Below are positions 26,242 through 38,491 of a stretch of DNA of 64,000 nt, piece by piece (within the stretch, counting starts at the first letter, position 1; every line of letters begins with the position of its first letter). Under the pieces are notes generated by a model. That model did no database searches, was not told the DNA's origin, and saw only the letters and a program-made list of their open reading frames with translations. Source of the DNA: Rutidosis leptorrhynchoides (lineage: Eukaryota; Streptophyta; Magnoliopsida; Asterales; Asteraceae); NCBI RefSeq assembly GCF_046630445.1, contig NC_092341.1, positions 293,078,001 to 293,142,000 of the forward strand, read 5' to 3'. Made by a program: the position numbers and the translations under genes.

Positions 26242-26292
26242 ACGTATGATGAAGAAGGAAAAGGATGTGTTTTATGTTACACCAAAGCTCGA

Positions 26293-26373
26293 TTTTTATA
26301 GGCCCGTGATCTGAAAAAGATGCTCATGCAATCGCATGAGCTTTACCCTTCAAGGCCATGCGATCGCATGGCC
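26293..26373 (-). promoter_or_regulatory. Twin-palindrome plus TATA module, Athila D 3' LTR
   Basis: Palindromes CATGCAATCGCATG (26325-26338, one G-to-A change) and CATGCGATCGCATG (26357-26370) start 32 bp apart. Their arms extend as GCT/AGC and GGC/GCC. Minus-strand TATAAAAA is at 26293-26300, 24 bp from the nearer palindrome. This is the U3 core promoter by position; the protein bound is unknown. Confidence 0.75.
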
Positions 26374-26839
26374 AGCTGGGGAGAGCCAAATTTGGTTGTT
26401 TTCTTCTGCCGACGTTTATTTAAATATAATATAATATATATATTAATTTTAAGAATTAATTATATATTATATTATATTCATATGCATAGTTGACTTATAA
26501 TTTTTAGTCCGTTGCGTCGAGCGTTGAGAGTTGACTCTGGTCCCGGTTCCGAATTTTCGAACGTCCTTGCGAATAATTTAATATCTTGTACTTTGCATTT
26601 TGAATCTTGTACTCTTGTAATTTTGAGACGTTTCTTATCAATAATTGGAACCTCATTGATTGTATTTTGTACTTTTGAGCTTTTTGGTCGTTTGCGTCTT
26701 CAATTCGTCGAATCTTCCTTTTGTCTTCACCTTTTATTATTTAAACGAATATCACTTGTAAATAGAACAATTGCAACTAAAAGCTTGTCTTTCTTGAGGA
26801 ATAATGCTATGAAATATATGTTCGTTTTTAGCATTATCA

Positions 26840-28958
26840 AATATTCTCACACGTGAGCATTGCTTGTCTTCAAGCAATTTAGTCTTGAAATACAAGAATC
26901 ACTTCTTTATTCTTCACACTGTGTACATCATTTCTTTACGGCGGTATAAACAATGGTAGTAACGATATGGTTTACAGTCCCACATGACTATAAAAATTTA
27001 GATCCATTAAGGAAATTGGATCTTTATGAAAACATTTGATCTTTTGAAAATTAAATCTAGCTTTTACCCTAGATAAGTTTTCCGGAATAATCCTTCACCG
27101 GTGTTTGCAAATTCTTTTTTTTTTTTTTTTTTTTTGGGTTTAGTGGGTTTTAGATTTGAAAATTTTGGCTCAAAACTTATGGTTTTGTCTCACCCACTTG
27201 CTAACCTTGTATTAGAAAAGCAACACGTCCAGTATACTTGCTCCGTATATTACCTTTCGGTAAACTACCGTCCGGTTGTAAAGGAAAGCGTTGAACAAGC
27301 AACTGTTAAGGCAATGTCCCCTGACATGCTTTTAATTATGGTCTATAACGTGTCGGACGTAATTACTATTCTTGGTAGGAGCAATAGTAAAGCTCACCCT
27401 TTTAATTTGTCGGTCTGGCACAAGGTCCTGTCTTCAACCATGCTATGCAACCACCGTTCTTACGGTTGACACTCGATTTGGTTCAGGTGACCTAATGAAT
27501 TCCAGGTGAATTCCTAGGATTTTACGTTCAAAGGTAATGAACGCATTGAAAATAGGGTTTTTAGAAAATAAATCGGTTTTAATTTGATCAAAATATTTTC
27601 TCGTTCAAGCTCGAGTTTAGATATCATTGAATTCCATGAGTTTGTAATTCTCAATCTTTAAGGTCAATCTCTAGGATTGAGAAATATCAGTCTTAAAAGC
27701 TAATTTTTGATCTTTAAGGAGATTATCCTTTCTGGAGATCTGATTCATTAGTCTTATCAAGCTAATTTGCACGGTGCCCCCCATTGTACGAGATAAATCC
27801 TTCTCATGGTTAGGATAAATCTGACCACTTGTCGACCCTGTTTGATGCTGAGGTCCGTGGATTTCCCGCTGATTTTAGAGATGACTTTTCTAGGTTTTTC
27901 GTCAACCTACAGCTGGTCTGGATGACAACTTCATGACCTAAATCAAGAAGCACGTGTCTTTTTCGGAAGACTTTACTTCCTTTTAATGATGGAATTGATT
28001 CATCGTGTAGATCCATCTTTTCTTTTCTTTCATCGGGTAAAACAGTTTAGTTTAGTCCAAAGCAAAAGTATCTTCAATTATTTGTTACAGAAATATGTGA
28101 CATATGTTTAAGATAACTTGGTAATTTTCCCACACTTGGCTTTTATTTTCCTTTTTATTATCCTCTATTCCATTTTAAATGAATTTTAACATTTTGGTTT
28201 GTTTCTCAATTTATGTCCTTTCCGAGGTAACAATAATTTCGGTGTTAACACCTAGTTTTATCGTTCATAAATATGTATAAACATGATTTTGAGTTCATTT
28301 AATTGAAAATTTGAAAAATTTTACTAGAATTGGGTAGTCAGTATATAAGACTAGGGCTGTTCTTTATTATCAGAGAGCACTAGATTCTAATACAAGTACT
28401 ACTTTACTAGTATTTCTAATGGTAACCAAGTGTATAAAGTAAAAATTTTAAAATCCGAAAGAATTTAACCCCTTCCCACACTTAAGATCTTGCAATGCCC
28501 TCATTTGCAAGAAATCAGTAACAATTTAAATTATTGAGGGTGACTAGCGTAAAAATGATTAAATTTTACCAAAGTTTCCAAACATATTGGCGTTTGTTTG
28601 CTGAATGATAAATGGTGCATATCATTTGTTCATTCCGTCTGTTGTTACATCACATTTATTTGTCATCTTGTCGTCAAAATTAGTAGCTTTTGCTGAACTT
28701 AATGTCAGTCTTTGAAAATGCGCTGTTTTACCCTATTTTGTACAATTTACAATATACATACATACAAATATAAACATACATGGCAATTTGAAATGGGACT
28801 TAATATCCCACTTTCAAATCCTAAATGTGAAATATTAGTACACAATAATAATAAAAATGATAAAGATTACATAAGTATATTCAATAACATAAGTTTAAAC
28901 ATGAATAAGTAAAAAGATAAAAACATAAAAATCATATAAATAACCAAATGGAACTAAA
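26840..28958 (-). other. Athila D 3' untranslated region and polypurine tract
   Basis: Beside the LTR, the minus strand of 26840-26853 is a decayed polypurine tract (GTGTGAGAATATT). At 26858-26878 lies an inverted repeat (ATTGCTTG..CAAGCAAT) that recurs in Athila E at about 60877-60897. Further polypurine-like strings (AAGTGTGGGA) are at 28125-28137 and 28471-28483. The 2.1 kb matches 60853-62600 of Athila E. A 68-codon minus-strand frame (27810-28016) is open in both copies with few differences, but I do not call it a gene. A poly-T run lies at 27115-27135. Confidence 0.65.
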
Positions 28959-31150
28959 TCAGTCTGGATATGGGTTCCAGTTCATCTCGTTAGGTGGGTT
29001 CCATTGTTGGTTATAGGTGTTCTGATAGGCTTGGTTATAGTCATACCGGTTAAAGGGTGGTCGGATATCGGGGCTGTGTGGCGGAAAATGAGCAGGTCGA
29101 GTAGGTACATAGTTATTTGGTACCTGATATGATAGCTGGCTCATGATTTGGTGTTGATGAACTAACCAGCTATTATGTTGGCGTCGTCTATAATCCTCAT
29201 ATACTCGCTCGGAGTTCCACTGCTCATACATACTATGTCTGGCCGCGTTCATCATTGCTTCCTCATCTATACGAACGTGGACGTCAAGAATAGCATCTCG
29301 AAAGACATCCCTAATGTCTTCGGCCTCCTCCATTTCCTCGTCTGAGCCTCTCTCTACCTGAGGATGAGATCCCTCATAGGGTACTGCCTGGTTACGTCTA
29401 CTTTTCAATACCTTAGCACCCACATAAACTTTCAATCCTAAGGGCTCAACCTGTTCTCTACAAAGCTGTAATGGACCTCCTTGGTTCCTATCAACACCTA
29501 AATACTCTCCAATGAGAGTAACAAAAATACCTCCTCCTATTATACTCCCGTCCTGCATTCCCTCTACCATTTTAGATAAATAAAAAGCAACACAGTAAAG
29601 GATATTGACAAAGCTTCTAGGATCCCGAATACACTTTAGGTAGAATAAATCATGTAAGGTAATTTTTTCTTTATTGTGACCTCTCTATGTAATTGATTTA
29701 GCCAAAAATCTATGAATAATACGAAGCTCGGCTCTGTCAATATGTGTATAGGAGTGTCCTCCTGCTCGTGTAAAAACATCAAAATGTGACATACGCCTCC
29801 AAATGGCGTCAGCGTCAAAGTTGCTATCTACCCTTTCACCATAATGAATCAAGTTTGTATAATCGGGTACTAGCAACTCACCAGGAGTATATATCTGCAA
29901 AGCCCTGGCCATGTCCAGCATGGACATTCTGTACATCCTACCGCCAAGGATAAACCTAAGAAATCTTCTATCATCTATTCTAACTATATTTGTATCAAGT
30001 GATACAGTACTCATCAACTCAACACACCATTCCTTATATACAGGTCTACGAATGGTGAAAAGACGTTCCCAATCTGTAAAAGAAGAACTGCCATACCTTT
30101 GAACTAAAAGTTGTCTAACACGGTCAGCTAGATGGACCGTTTCCAAAGGGACCCAATCGATTACCCTTGGCACCTCTACATTTTTTGTTACCAATTTGAA
30201 TTTGTTCCTTTGATATGTCTCGTAATCTCTCCATCTCCTATCAAATCTCAGATTAGGATGCAGAGTGTGCTCAGGAATCGTTGAGAATTCTACTGGCGGC
30301 CTCATTGGGAATACTATGAATTCATCAACAAACTGTATCGGATCATAATAAGGTATGTACTGATCAGGCTGTTGTTGTGGTTCTTGTTGTGGTTCTTGTT
30401 CGTGTTGCATTTCTGGTTCTGGTGCTGGTGCTGGTGCTGGTTGTCTAGATGATGATGCTCCTGTACCTCCAGTATCGACTTTCTGCAAAACACATTAAAC
30501 ACAAAATTTGTGCATCCAAATATGCATTAGTGTTAGCAAAATAACAACTTAAAACAATCACTATAACATGTTAAATCAAAATTAAACTTATACACATTTT
30601 CACAATTTTTCATAATTCTACACTTTTCAAATAAGCACATATGAAAATGTATACAAAGTTCATAAGCATTTAACTCAAATAACATGTCAAAATAGTCATT
30701 ACTAATAATTAAACAAGTCTCAAATGGCAAATATATCAAATTAATCAAGTTCATGAATTTTGGACTTAAAAAGTCCACTTTAATCTCTAAAAATCATGTT
30801 TAGGATCAATGTTTGGATCATTTAACTATCTAAACATGTTACACTACTCAATTTAGTATTAATTCATGACAAAAATTGGCCATAACCTGTTTATATCAAA
30901 AAGCTTCAAATTGCTCAAGAACACAAACCCTAGATTTCTAAAAATTCTGAAGTTTTTGGCTTCAAATCATGTTAAATAGCATCAATCTAGGTTATACATG
31001 CATAAAATACTAACAATTTAACACTAATTACACTAGAAATTAACAAAATTGCATTAGGTAAAATATTGGTAATTATCACAAAAACTAGGAATTTATAGAG
31101 TTTAGGGGTGTAATTTTTACCATTTTGCTGAAGAATGAGAATCTAGGCAT
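28959..31150 (-). pseudogene. Athila ORF3 (env position), two exons, one nonsense codon
   Basis: The main exon (30482 to 28959, about 508 codons) lies after integrase, where Athila elements carry ORF3. It starts with a Pro/Gln-rich segment. A conserved region (VPRVIDWVPLETVHLADRVR, WERLFTIRRPVYKEW, FLRFILGGRMYRMS) resembles the 'ATHILA ORF-1' family (Pfam PF03078, from memory). The C-terminus is Tyr/Asn/Pro-rich. There is no ATG near the 5' end of this frame: a stop lies 9 nt upstream and the first codon is TTG within TTTTGCAG. An ATG at 31150 opens 10 codons ending at a GTAAAA donor (31120), in frame with the acceptor before 30482. A TAG at about 29682-29684 breaks the frame. I see no clear signal peptide or membrane anchor, so 'env-like' describes position only. 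Confidence 0.7.
30483..31120 (-). other. Predicted ORF3 leader intron, 638 nt
   Basis: The donor is ATG/GTAAAAATT at 31121/31120 and the acceptor TGTTTTGCAG/AAAG at 30483/30482, both good plant sites. The interior is A+T-rich with many stops, and removing it leaves the reading frame intact. No transcript evidence is available here. Confidence 0.55.
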
Positions 31151-31262
31151 GATTAGAGCAAGAAAAATGACGAATTACGGTGGAAAAATGATGAGATTTG
31201 GTGAAGTTTTGAGAGAGTTTCGTGTTTGTGTGTGTTGTGGGGAGGAAGACAGACTCGCTGTC

Positions 31263-31338
31263 TGTATGTATCAGGCCAGATTTTTGCCTCCATGCGATCG
31301 TATGGAGGTATAAGGTGATTCCCATGCGATCGCATGGG
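31263..31338 (-). promoter_or_regulatory. Twin-palindrome module upstream of ORF3 (possible internal promoter)
   Basis: CATGCGATCGTATG (31291-31304) and CATGCGATCGCATG (31323-31336) start 32 bp apart. The first has arms CCTC/GAGG. At the place of the LTR TATA box there is only a weak GATACATACA (31263-31272). Downstream on the minus strand comes a C/A-rich, leader-like stretch and then ATG at 31150. Confidence 0.55.
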
Positions 31339-32334
31339 TACCCGGCTACAATGTTTTGACCTTTTTTTTATATAAAACTTTATACTTTATAAAACTTATA
31401 ATTAATTAAATTTTAAAAATTTGTTTTCCTTTAGGAGCGAGGGTGTTTCGGATCGATGTCCTAGTCCGTCCCTCGACAAAATTTTAAAATTTGTCAATTC
31501 AAAGCGCGGTTTTAAAAGTAAAGATTTTTAGGTTTTTTAATGTTTTTGGCATACTTTAATTCAATAAGATTAAAAATAATGATAATAAAAATTCTCGTCC
31601 CTCCCTCGGGTAAAGCAATTTCGGTTCAACGACCTAGTCTTCAACTCACGACGAATTTTAAAAATCATATTTTTAACTTAGCGAAATAAAGTAAATTTTT
31701 GTTTTTAAATTCACAACAAACTTAAATTTAAAATACATAAAATTAAAAGTTCATATTAAACTTAATTAAAAATTCATATTATAAATTTACACCAAACTTA
31801 TATTATATTTTTATTTTTATACATACAAACTTATATTAAAAAGATTAATTTTTCAAATATTTACAAACTTAAATATATTGATTTTACAAAGTTCAAAATA
31901 TTAATTTAATATTTATATATTAATTTTAAAAACATGGTAAAAAATAAAATTAAAAATCTTTTTGGCTTTTATCCCACTTTAATCAATCAAATATTATCAA
32001 AAATATACGCCCCTCTTTTCGGTAAAGTAATTTCGGTTCCATGACCTAATTTAACTCATGACGAATTTTTGAAATATTTTGGGTTGATTGATTAAAGATA
32101 TTTATACCTTAAGAATAAACGTTAAATTTCGCAGTGATGTAATAAATTTTTATATGATATCAATAATTTCGGTCGCCAAACCTAATTTTATTCAATACCA
32201 ATTTAATACTTTATAGCGAACAAATTAGCGTTTATTATCAAAAGGTTAAAAATAAAAATAAAAAATAAAAACTGTACAGACTTACCTGTGAGATAGTATT
32301 CTTAGTGATATGATCTATCCCATTCGTAAGATAG
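31339..32334 (-). other. Athila D non-coding region between accessory ORF and ORF3
   Basis: About 1 kb, A+T-rich, with no ORF. It holds diverged copies of a roughly 40-bp string (GGTAAAG.AATTTCGGTTC..GACCTA) near 31612-31655 and 32020-32065, shorter relatives near 31445 and 32160, and another in the 3' region near 28226. Confidence 0.5.
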
Positions 32335-32928
32335 TCAGTTTAATTGATTTTCCATGGCTACATAGGCGTAACCTCGAGCATTCAGTGTTTTTTCTTCTAA
32401 ACATATGAACGGTCCGTCTCTGCATAAAGTAACAAATTCGGTGTTTGAATAGGTTTTATTATTTGAACATTTACCTCCATGTGACCATTTTCCGCATTTG
32501 TGACATCTTTCTAGGTGTCGTGCTCTTCTTTTCGCTGCGGATTTTGATTTTCCTTTACCAAATTGTAACTTATTATCTTCGCATCTGGATTCTTTTCTTA
32601 CTCCGTCCAATCTTTCTCTGATTACTGATACTATTTCACTCGGAAGTGTGTCATTATTACGTTTAGTGATTAAAGCTTGTAGCATTAGACCATGGTTTAG
32701 TTCACAGGAAGTCTTCATTTCGTAAAAACCTAAAAAAAATAAAAATTCAGAATGGGGGGAGAAGACTAGTTCTTTAGGGTCTGCTAGGGAAAGACCATTC
32801 GGGTTCCATTTTCGAGAACTACACGAAAACAGACAATCTAACTCTAACAGAAATACATAATATCCTTTAAAGACTTGATTCTCCCCACACTTAGTTAGCT
32901 GTGGTATCGAAATTGTGATTAACTTCAT
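32335..32928 (-). CDS. Athila accessory ORF with a zinc-knuckle-like motif
   Basis: An open frame of about 198 codons directly after integrase. The first ATG (32928) overlaps the end of pol in another frame; an internal ATG before [14 protein letters not shown] may be the real start. The middle is charged ([12 protein letters not shown]), followed by the basic stretch [21 protein letters not shown] zinc-finger-like CX2CX4HX3C follows ([13 protein letters not shown]), one residue shorter than a classical gag knuckle. The C-terminus reads [20 protein letters not shown]. It is intact here while gag-pol and ORF3 are not. It could be an RNA-binding helper or a remnant of a second gag-like domain. 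Function unknown. Confidence 0.5.
   Translation of the reverse strand: MKLITISIPQLTKCGENQVFKGYYVFLLELDCLFSCSSRKWNPNGLSLADPKELVFSPHSEFLFFLGFYEMKTSCELNHGLMLQALITKRNNDTLPSEIVSVIRERLDGVRKESRCEDNKLQFGKGKSKSAAKRRARHLERCHKCGKWSHGGKCSNNKTYSNTEFVTLCRDGPFICLEEKTLNARGYAYVAMENQLN
32881..32892 (-). other. Polypurine-tract-like string at the end of pol
   Basis: The minus strand reads AAGTGTGGGGAG, overlapping the pol stop codon. It matches the true Athila E tract beside its LTR (AAGTGTGGGGATATT at 60853-60867), so it may be a central second plus-strand primer or a relic of module exchange. Confidence 0.4.
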
Positions 32929-35900
32929 TGTCAACTTCCATTGGACTATCTATGTAATGTTTAACTCTGTGACCATTAACTTTAAATTCAATCCCATTTG
33001 AATTTATTAATTCTATCGTTCCGTATGGGAAAACTCTTTTGACTATGAATGGTCCAGACCATCTTGATTTCAATTTTCCAGGAAATAGCTTGAATCGTGA
33101 ATTGAAAAGAATAACTCGGTCTCCTTCTTTGAATTCTTTTGAACTTCTGATTCTTTTATCATGCCATTTCTTCGTTCTTTCCTTATAGATTAACGAATTT
33201 TTGTATGCTTCATGTCTTAATTCTTCTAATTCGTTTAATTGATTTAACCGTAGACGTCCAGCTTCATGTAAATCAAGATTACATGTCTTCAAAGCCCAAA
33301 ATGCTTTGTGTTCAATTTCTACTAGAAGATGACATGCTTTTCCATAAACAAGTCTAAAAGGTGTGGTTCCAATTGGAGTTTTGTAGGCTGTTCTAAAAGC
33401 CCAGAGTGCATCCTCCAATTTAATGGACCATTCCTTCGGATTTGATCCTACGGTTTTCTCTAGAATACGTTTTAAAGCTCGGTTGGTATTTTCAACTTGT
33501 CCACTTGTTTGTGGATGATATGCGGTGGAGATTTTATGAGTTACTCCATATCTTTTGAGAACTTTCTCAAGTTGATTGTTACAGAAGTGAGTACCCCGAT
33601 CACTTATTAAAGCTTTCGGTGTTCCAAACCTTGCAAAAAGACGTTTTAAAAAATTGACTACAACTCGTGCATCGTTAGTTGGGAGAGCTTGTGCTTCCGC
33701 CCATTTAGATACATAATCAATGGCTACGAGAATATATAGATTATTATGAGATTTTGGAAATGGACCCATAAAGTCAATACCCCAAATGTCAAATACTTCA
33801 CATACTTGAATGACATTTTGTGGCATTTCATCACGTTGACTTATTTTTCCGGCCCTTTGACAAGCATCACAGGATTTGCAAAGAAGGTGTGCGTCTTTGT
33901 AAATTGTAGGCCAATAGAATCCAGCATCATAAACTTTTCTTGCTGTTAGTTGAGGCCCATAATGCCCTCCTGTTGGTCCTGTGTGACAATGGTTTAAAAT
34001 TTTACTAGCTTCGTCTCCGAATACACATCGGCGTATTATTCCATCTGGAAAACTTTTAAACAGATGTGGATCTTCCCAGAAATAGTGTTTTATATCACTA
34101 AAGAATTTCTTTCTTTTTTGGTACGATAATCCTTTTTCAAGGAATCCACATACTAAGTAGTTTGCATAGTCTGCAAACCATGGAATTTCATTATAATCTA
34201 TTTTCAATAGATATTCATCAGGAAAGTTGTCTTGTATGGCCGATTCATTTAGAACTTCTAATTCGGGATTTTCAAGACGAGAAAGATGATCAGCGACGAG
34301 ATTTTCTGCTCCTATTTTATCTCGGATTTCAATATCGAACTCTTGTAAGAGTAAGATCCAACGGATTAATCTTGGTTTGGCATCTTGTTTCGAAAATAGG
34401 TATCTAAGAGCAGAATGGTCGGTATAGACCACCGTTTTTGCTAGAACGAGATATGAACGAAATTTGTCAAAAGCAAAGACAATAGCAAGGAGTTCTTTTT
34501 CAGTAGTTGTGTAATTCGTTTGTGCTCCTTGTAACGTCTTACTAGCATAATATATAGGTTTAAATCGTTTTTCAATCCTTTGTCCTAAAACGGCTCCCAT
34601 TGCAAAATCACTTGCATCGCACATTAATTCAAACGGTAGATTCCAATTTAGTGTTATCATGATTGGCGCATTAGTGAGTTTCTCTTTAAGAATATTAAAA
34701 GATTTGATGCATTCATCTGAAAAGATGAATGGAGCATCTTTTTCTAGGAGTTTATTCATAGGAGTGGAAATTTTAGAAAAATCTTTTATGAAACGTCGGT
34801 AAAAACCGGCATGCCCTAGAAAACTCCTAACTCCTCTAACATTGGTGGGATGTGGAAGTTTAGCAATTACATCTACTTTAGCTCTATCCACTTCAATTCC
34901 TTCTTTTGAAATTTTATGTCCAAGAACGATGCCTTCTTTAACCATGAAATGGCATTTCTCCCAATTAAGTACTAGATTTGATTGTTCACATCTAATAAGC
35001 ATTCGTTCCAGATTAACTAGACATGATTCAAATGTATCACCGAAGACTGAAAAGTCATCCATGAAAACTTCCATGCATTCTTCTATCATGTCGTGAAAAA
35101 TCGCCATCATGCACCTTTGAAAGGTTGCAGGGGCGTTGCAAAGTCCAAATGGCATGCGTTTGTAAGTAAAAGTACCATAAGGGCATGTGAACGTGGTTTT
35201 CTCTTGATCTTCGGGTGCTATTGGAATTTGAAAATATCCGGAAAATCCATCAAGAAAACAATAGTAACTGTTTCCGGCTAATCTTTCCAATATTTGATCA
35301 ATAAAAGGTAAGGGAAAGTGATCTTTTCTGGTGGCGTCATTTAATTTTCTATAATCAATACACACACGCCATCCTGTTACAGTCCTAGTAGGAATAAGCT
35401 CATTTTTCTCATTTGTGATGACAGTCATGCCACCCTTCTTAGGAACGCATTGAACGGGGCTTACCTATGGACTATCAGAAATTGGATAAATTAAACCTGC
35501 ATCTAGTAGTTTAATAATTTATTTTTTAACTACATCTTGCATATTAGGATTTAGTCTTCGTTGGCGTTGCACATACGTTTTATGACCTTCTTCCATAAGG
35601 ATTTTATGTGTGCAATACGAAGGACTTATTCCTTTAATGTCATGAATCTTCCATGCAATGGATGGTTTATGAGCTTTCAACACAGAAATGAGTTGAGATT
35701 TCTCATTTTCAGTAAGAGAAGACGATATTATTACAGGTAATTCAGATTCACCATGTAAATAAGCGTATTCTAAATGGTTTGGAAGTGGCTTTAACTCTAA
35801 TTTCGGTGGTTCTTCTATCGATGATTTATATCGATATTTGTCTTCTTCTTTTAGCATTTGAATTTCTTCTGTTATTGGTTCATATCCATTAGCTATTAGT

Positions 35901-38491
35901 GTAGCTAACATTTCAGCTTCATCAATTGGTTTAGTACTTTCTCCTAAAGAACATTCTCCTGTTCCTTGTAATTCTGGAAATTCTTCTAACAATTCTGCAT
36001 GTGAGTCTATAGTTTGAATATAATAGCATGTATCATCTGCAGATTGCGGTTGTTGCATTGCTCTATCAACTGAAAAGGTAACACTCTCGTCCTCTATACT
36101 TAGGGTCAGTTTCTTACCAAACACGTCTATCATTGCTTTAGCCGTGTTTAAGAATGGTCTTCCTAATATGAGAGGAACTTGAGAATCTTCTTCCACGTCC
36201 AGAACAACAAAATCTACTGGAAATACTAAAGTACCAACTTTAACTAGCATGTTCTCCATTATCCCTCTAGGATATTTTATTGATCTATCGGCTAGTTGTA
36301 TACTTATTCTGGTTGGTTTCAATTCTCCAAGGTCTAGTTTAGTGTATAGTGAATACGGCATTAAATTTATACTAGCACCTAAGTCTGCCAATGCTTCTAT
36401 TGAACTAAGACTACCCAGAAAACATGGAATTGTGAAACTTCCTGGATCAGATAGTTTTTCTGGTATCTTATTCAACAGCACTACTGAACAATTAGCATTC
36501 ATAGTAACAGCCGAGAGTTCTTCCATTTTCTTTCTATTCGTGATTAGATCTTTCAGAAATTTAGCATATCTAGGCATTCCTGAAATCACATCAATGAAAG
36601 GAAGATTTACATTTATCTGTTTAAACATATCCAAGAATTTGGATTGCTCGGCTTCAAGTTTTTCTTCTTTCATTTTACTCGGGTAAGGAAGTGGTGGTTG
36701 GTATGGTTTAACATAAAGTTTAGCCTTAACTATGTTATCTTCATTAACCTTTTCAACTACCGGTTCTTTTTCCTTATCTTGATCAGGTTGTGGTTCTTGT
36801 GGAGTAGGAATAGCTTCATCAGAAGTTACAGGTATTTCAGGTGGTTTAAGTGTTGTACCACTTCTTGTGGTAATGGCTTTAGCTGTTTCATTCCGGGGGT
36901 TAGCATTTGTATCACTAGGTAAACTTCCCGTTTTTCTTTCACCTATTAACCTTGCTAGGTTACTTACTTCTTGTTCCAAATTTTAAATAGAAGCTTGTTG
37001 ATTTCTAAATGCTTGAGCATTTTGTTCATTGGTTTGTTTTTGAGATGTGAAAAACTGCGTTTGAGTTTCAACTAGATTTGTCATCATATCTTCTAAATTC
37101 GGCTTTTTATCATCGGTTTGTGGTGGTTTGTTTTGAAAATTAGGTCTTTACTGATTGTAAGTATTATTGGATACTTGTTGATTGCTAGGACCTTGTTGGT
37201 TGTTGTATGGAATATTTCGATTATAATTCTGGTTTTGATTGTAAATCGGTCTTGGCGGTTGATAATTATTCTGATAATTATTTCCAGGCCTTTGGTTTAG
37301 ATATGAAACATTCTCTCTTTGTTCCATTGTTAATTCAATACTGAGACAATCTTTTGTCAAATGTGGTCCTCCACACTGCTCACAACTAATTCGTATTGAG
37401 TGGATATCTTTAGTCATCTTTTCCATTCGTCTCTCGACAGCATCTATCTTTGCGGAAATGGAATCTAAGTCATGGCTAGAATCGGCTCTAGCTGCTTTAG
37501 ATGATCAAACGATATCTTTTTCTTGGTGCCACTCATGTGAGTGGGAAGCAGTGTTATCAATAATTTTGTAAGCATCAGTTTCTGTTTTCTTCATAATAGA
37601 ACCACCAGCTGCTATATCGATGTCTTTCCTTGTAGTGATGTCGCATCCTTGGTAGAATATTTGTACTATTTGACAGGTGTCTAAACCATGTTGCGAACAT
37701 CCTCTTAATAACTTTCCAAATCTAGTCCATGCCTCATATAGAGTTTCATTCGGTTTCTGTGTGAACGTAACAATTTCTCCTTGAAGTCTTACGGCTTTAG
37801 ATGCCGGAAAGAATTGTTTAAGAAATTTTTCAACTAAAACGTCCCATGTATCAATCGCCCCTTCAGGTAACGATTCTAACCAATCTTTGGCTTCTCCCTT
37901 TAAAGTCCAGGGAAATAACATGAGATATATATGTTCATCCTCCACTTCTCTTATTTTAAATAGTGTGCAGATCCTATTAAAGGTACGAAGATGTTCGTTT
38001 GGATCTTCCTTCGGCGCACCACTAAATTGGCATTGATTAGTCACCATATGTAGAATTTGTCCTTTGATTTTATAATCTGGCGCATTAATGTCTGGAAGAG
38101 TAATTGCGTGACCTTGGCCAGTGCGTTTAGCTCTCATTCGGTCTTCCATACTTAAAGGTTCTGTTACTTCCATAATTGAATTTGTTGAATCTGAATCACT
38201 AGAGGATTCTGATTTAATGGTTCGTTCCTCAACAATTTCTATTTGAATGATTGGTGGTTCCGGAGGAAAATTTAATGGTTCAGGATCTATGAATTGTCCC
38301 TGAATATTCTCCGGATTCTCAATTGTGAGGTCGGGTTCAAAAAATGGATTATCGGAAATTTGACTTGGAGTACTTGGTTGACTGAATGACGATTCTAAAG
38401 AAAAATTAACGGCGGTAATATTTGCTAAATGTCTTGATCTAGTTACAGGTGGTGAACGTACAAAAGGTGGTGAACGTCTTGCTCGGTGCAT
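32891..38491 (-). pseudogene. Athila D gag-pol, one frame with five nonsense codons
   Basis: Starts at ATG 38491 and stays in one frame to TAA 32891. Gag core: KDWLESLP and FLKQFFPASKA. A zinc-knuckle variant CEQCGGPHLTKDC is near 37370. Protease has EALADLGASINLMPYSLY and PLILGRPFLN. RT has [38 protein letters not shown] and FMDD. RNase H has [10 protein letters not shown] and [12 protein letters not shown]. Integrase has [35 protein letters not shown] and GQVENTNR, with 35 residues between the last Asp and Glu. In-frame stops: 37502-37504 (TGA), 37145-37147, just before 36979, 35516-35518, and near 35466 (TAG). From 35428 to the end (RT, RNase H, integrase; 845 codons) the frame is intact. 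Confidence 0.92.

Larger units (their letters stand above)
24829..26839 (-). mobile_element. Athila D 3' LTR
   Basis: 2011 bp from TGATGTCAAAGC to GCATTATCA, closely matching 39925-41924 by eye. It includes the (TA)n run 26152-26237 and the twin-palindrome promoter. The plus-strand frame at 26512-26856 recurs in the other LTR and is only LTR sequence. Confidence 0.93.

Noticed and set aside
27101..27469. Plus-strand frame of 122 codons in the Athila D 3' region
   Set aside because: The matching region of Athila E (61130-61550) breaks the frame; it starts in a poly-T run.
27810..28016. 68-codon minus frame conserved in Athila D and E
   Set aside because: Only two closely related copies, with high similarity also outside the frame; no start context or domain. 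Left as part of the 3' region.
29685..30488. True viral envelope protein
   Set aside because: The frame is in the env position, but I see no signal peptide, membrane anchor or cleavage site; kept as Athila ORF3.
36249..36686. Plus-strand open frame of 145 codons
   Set aside because: Lies antisense to Athila protease codons and shows no own features; a shadow of the real frame.
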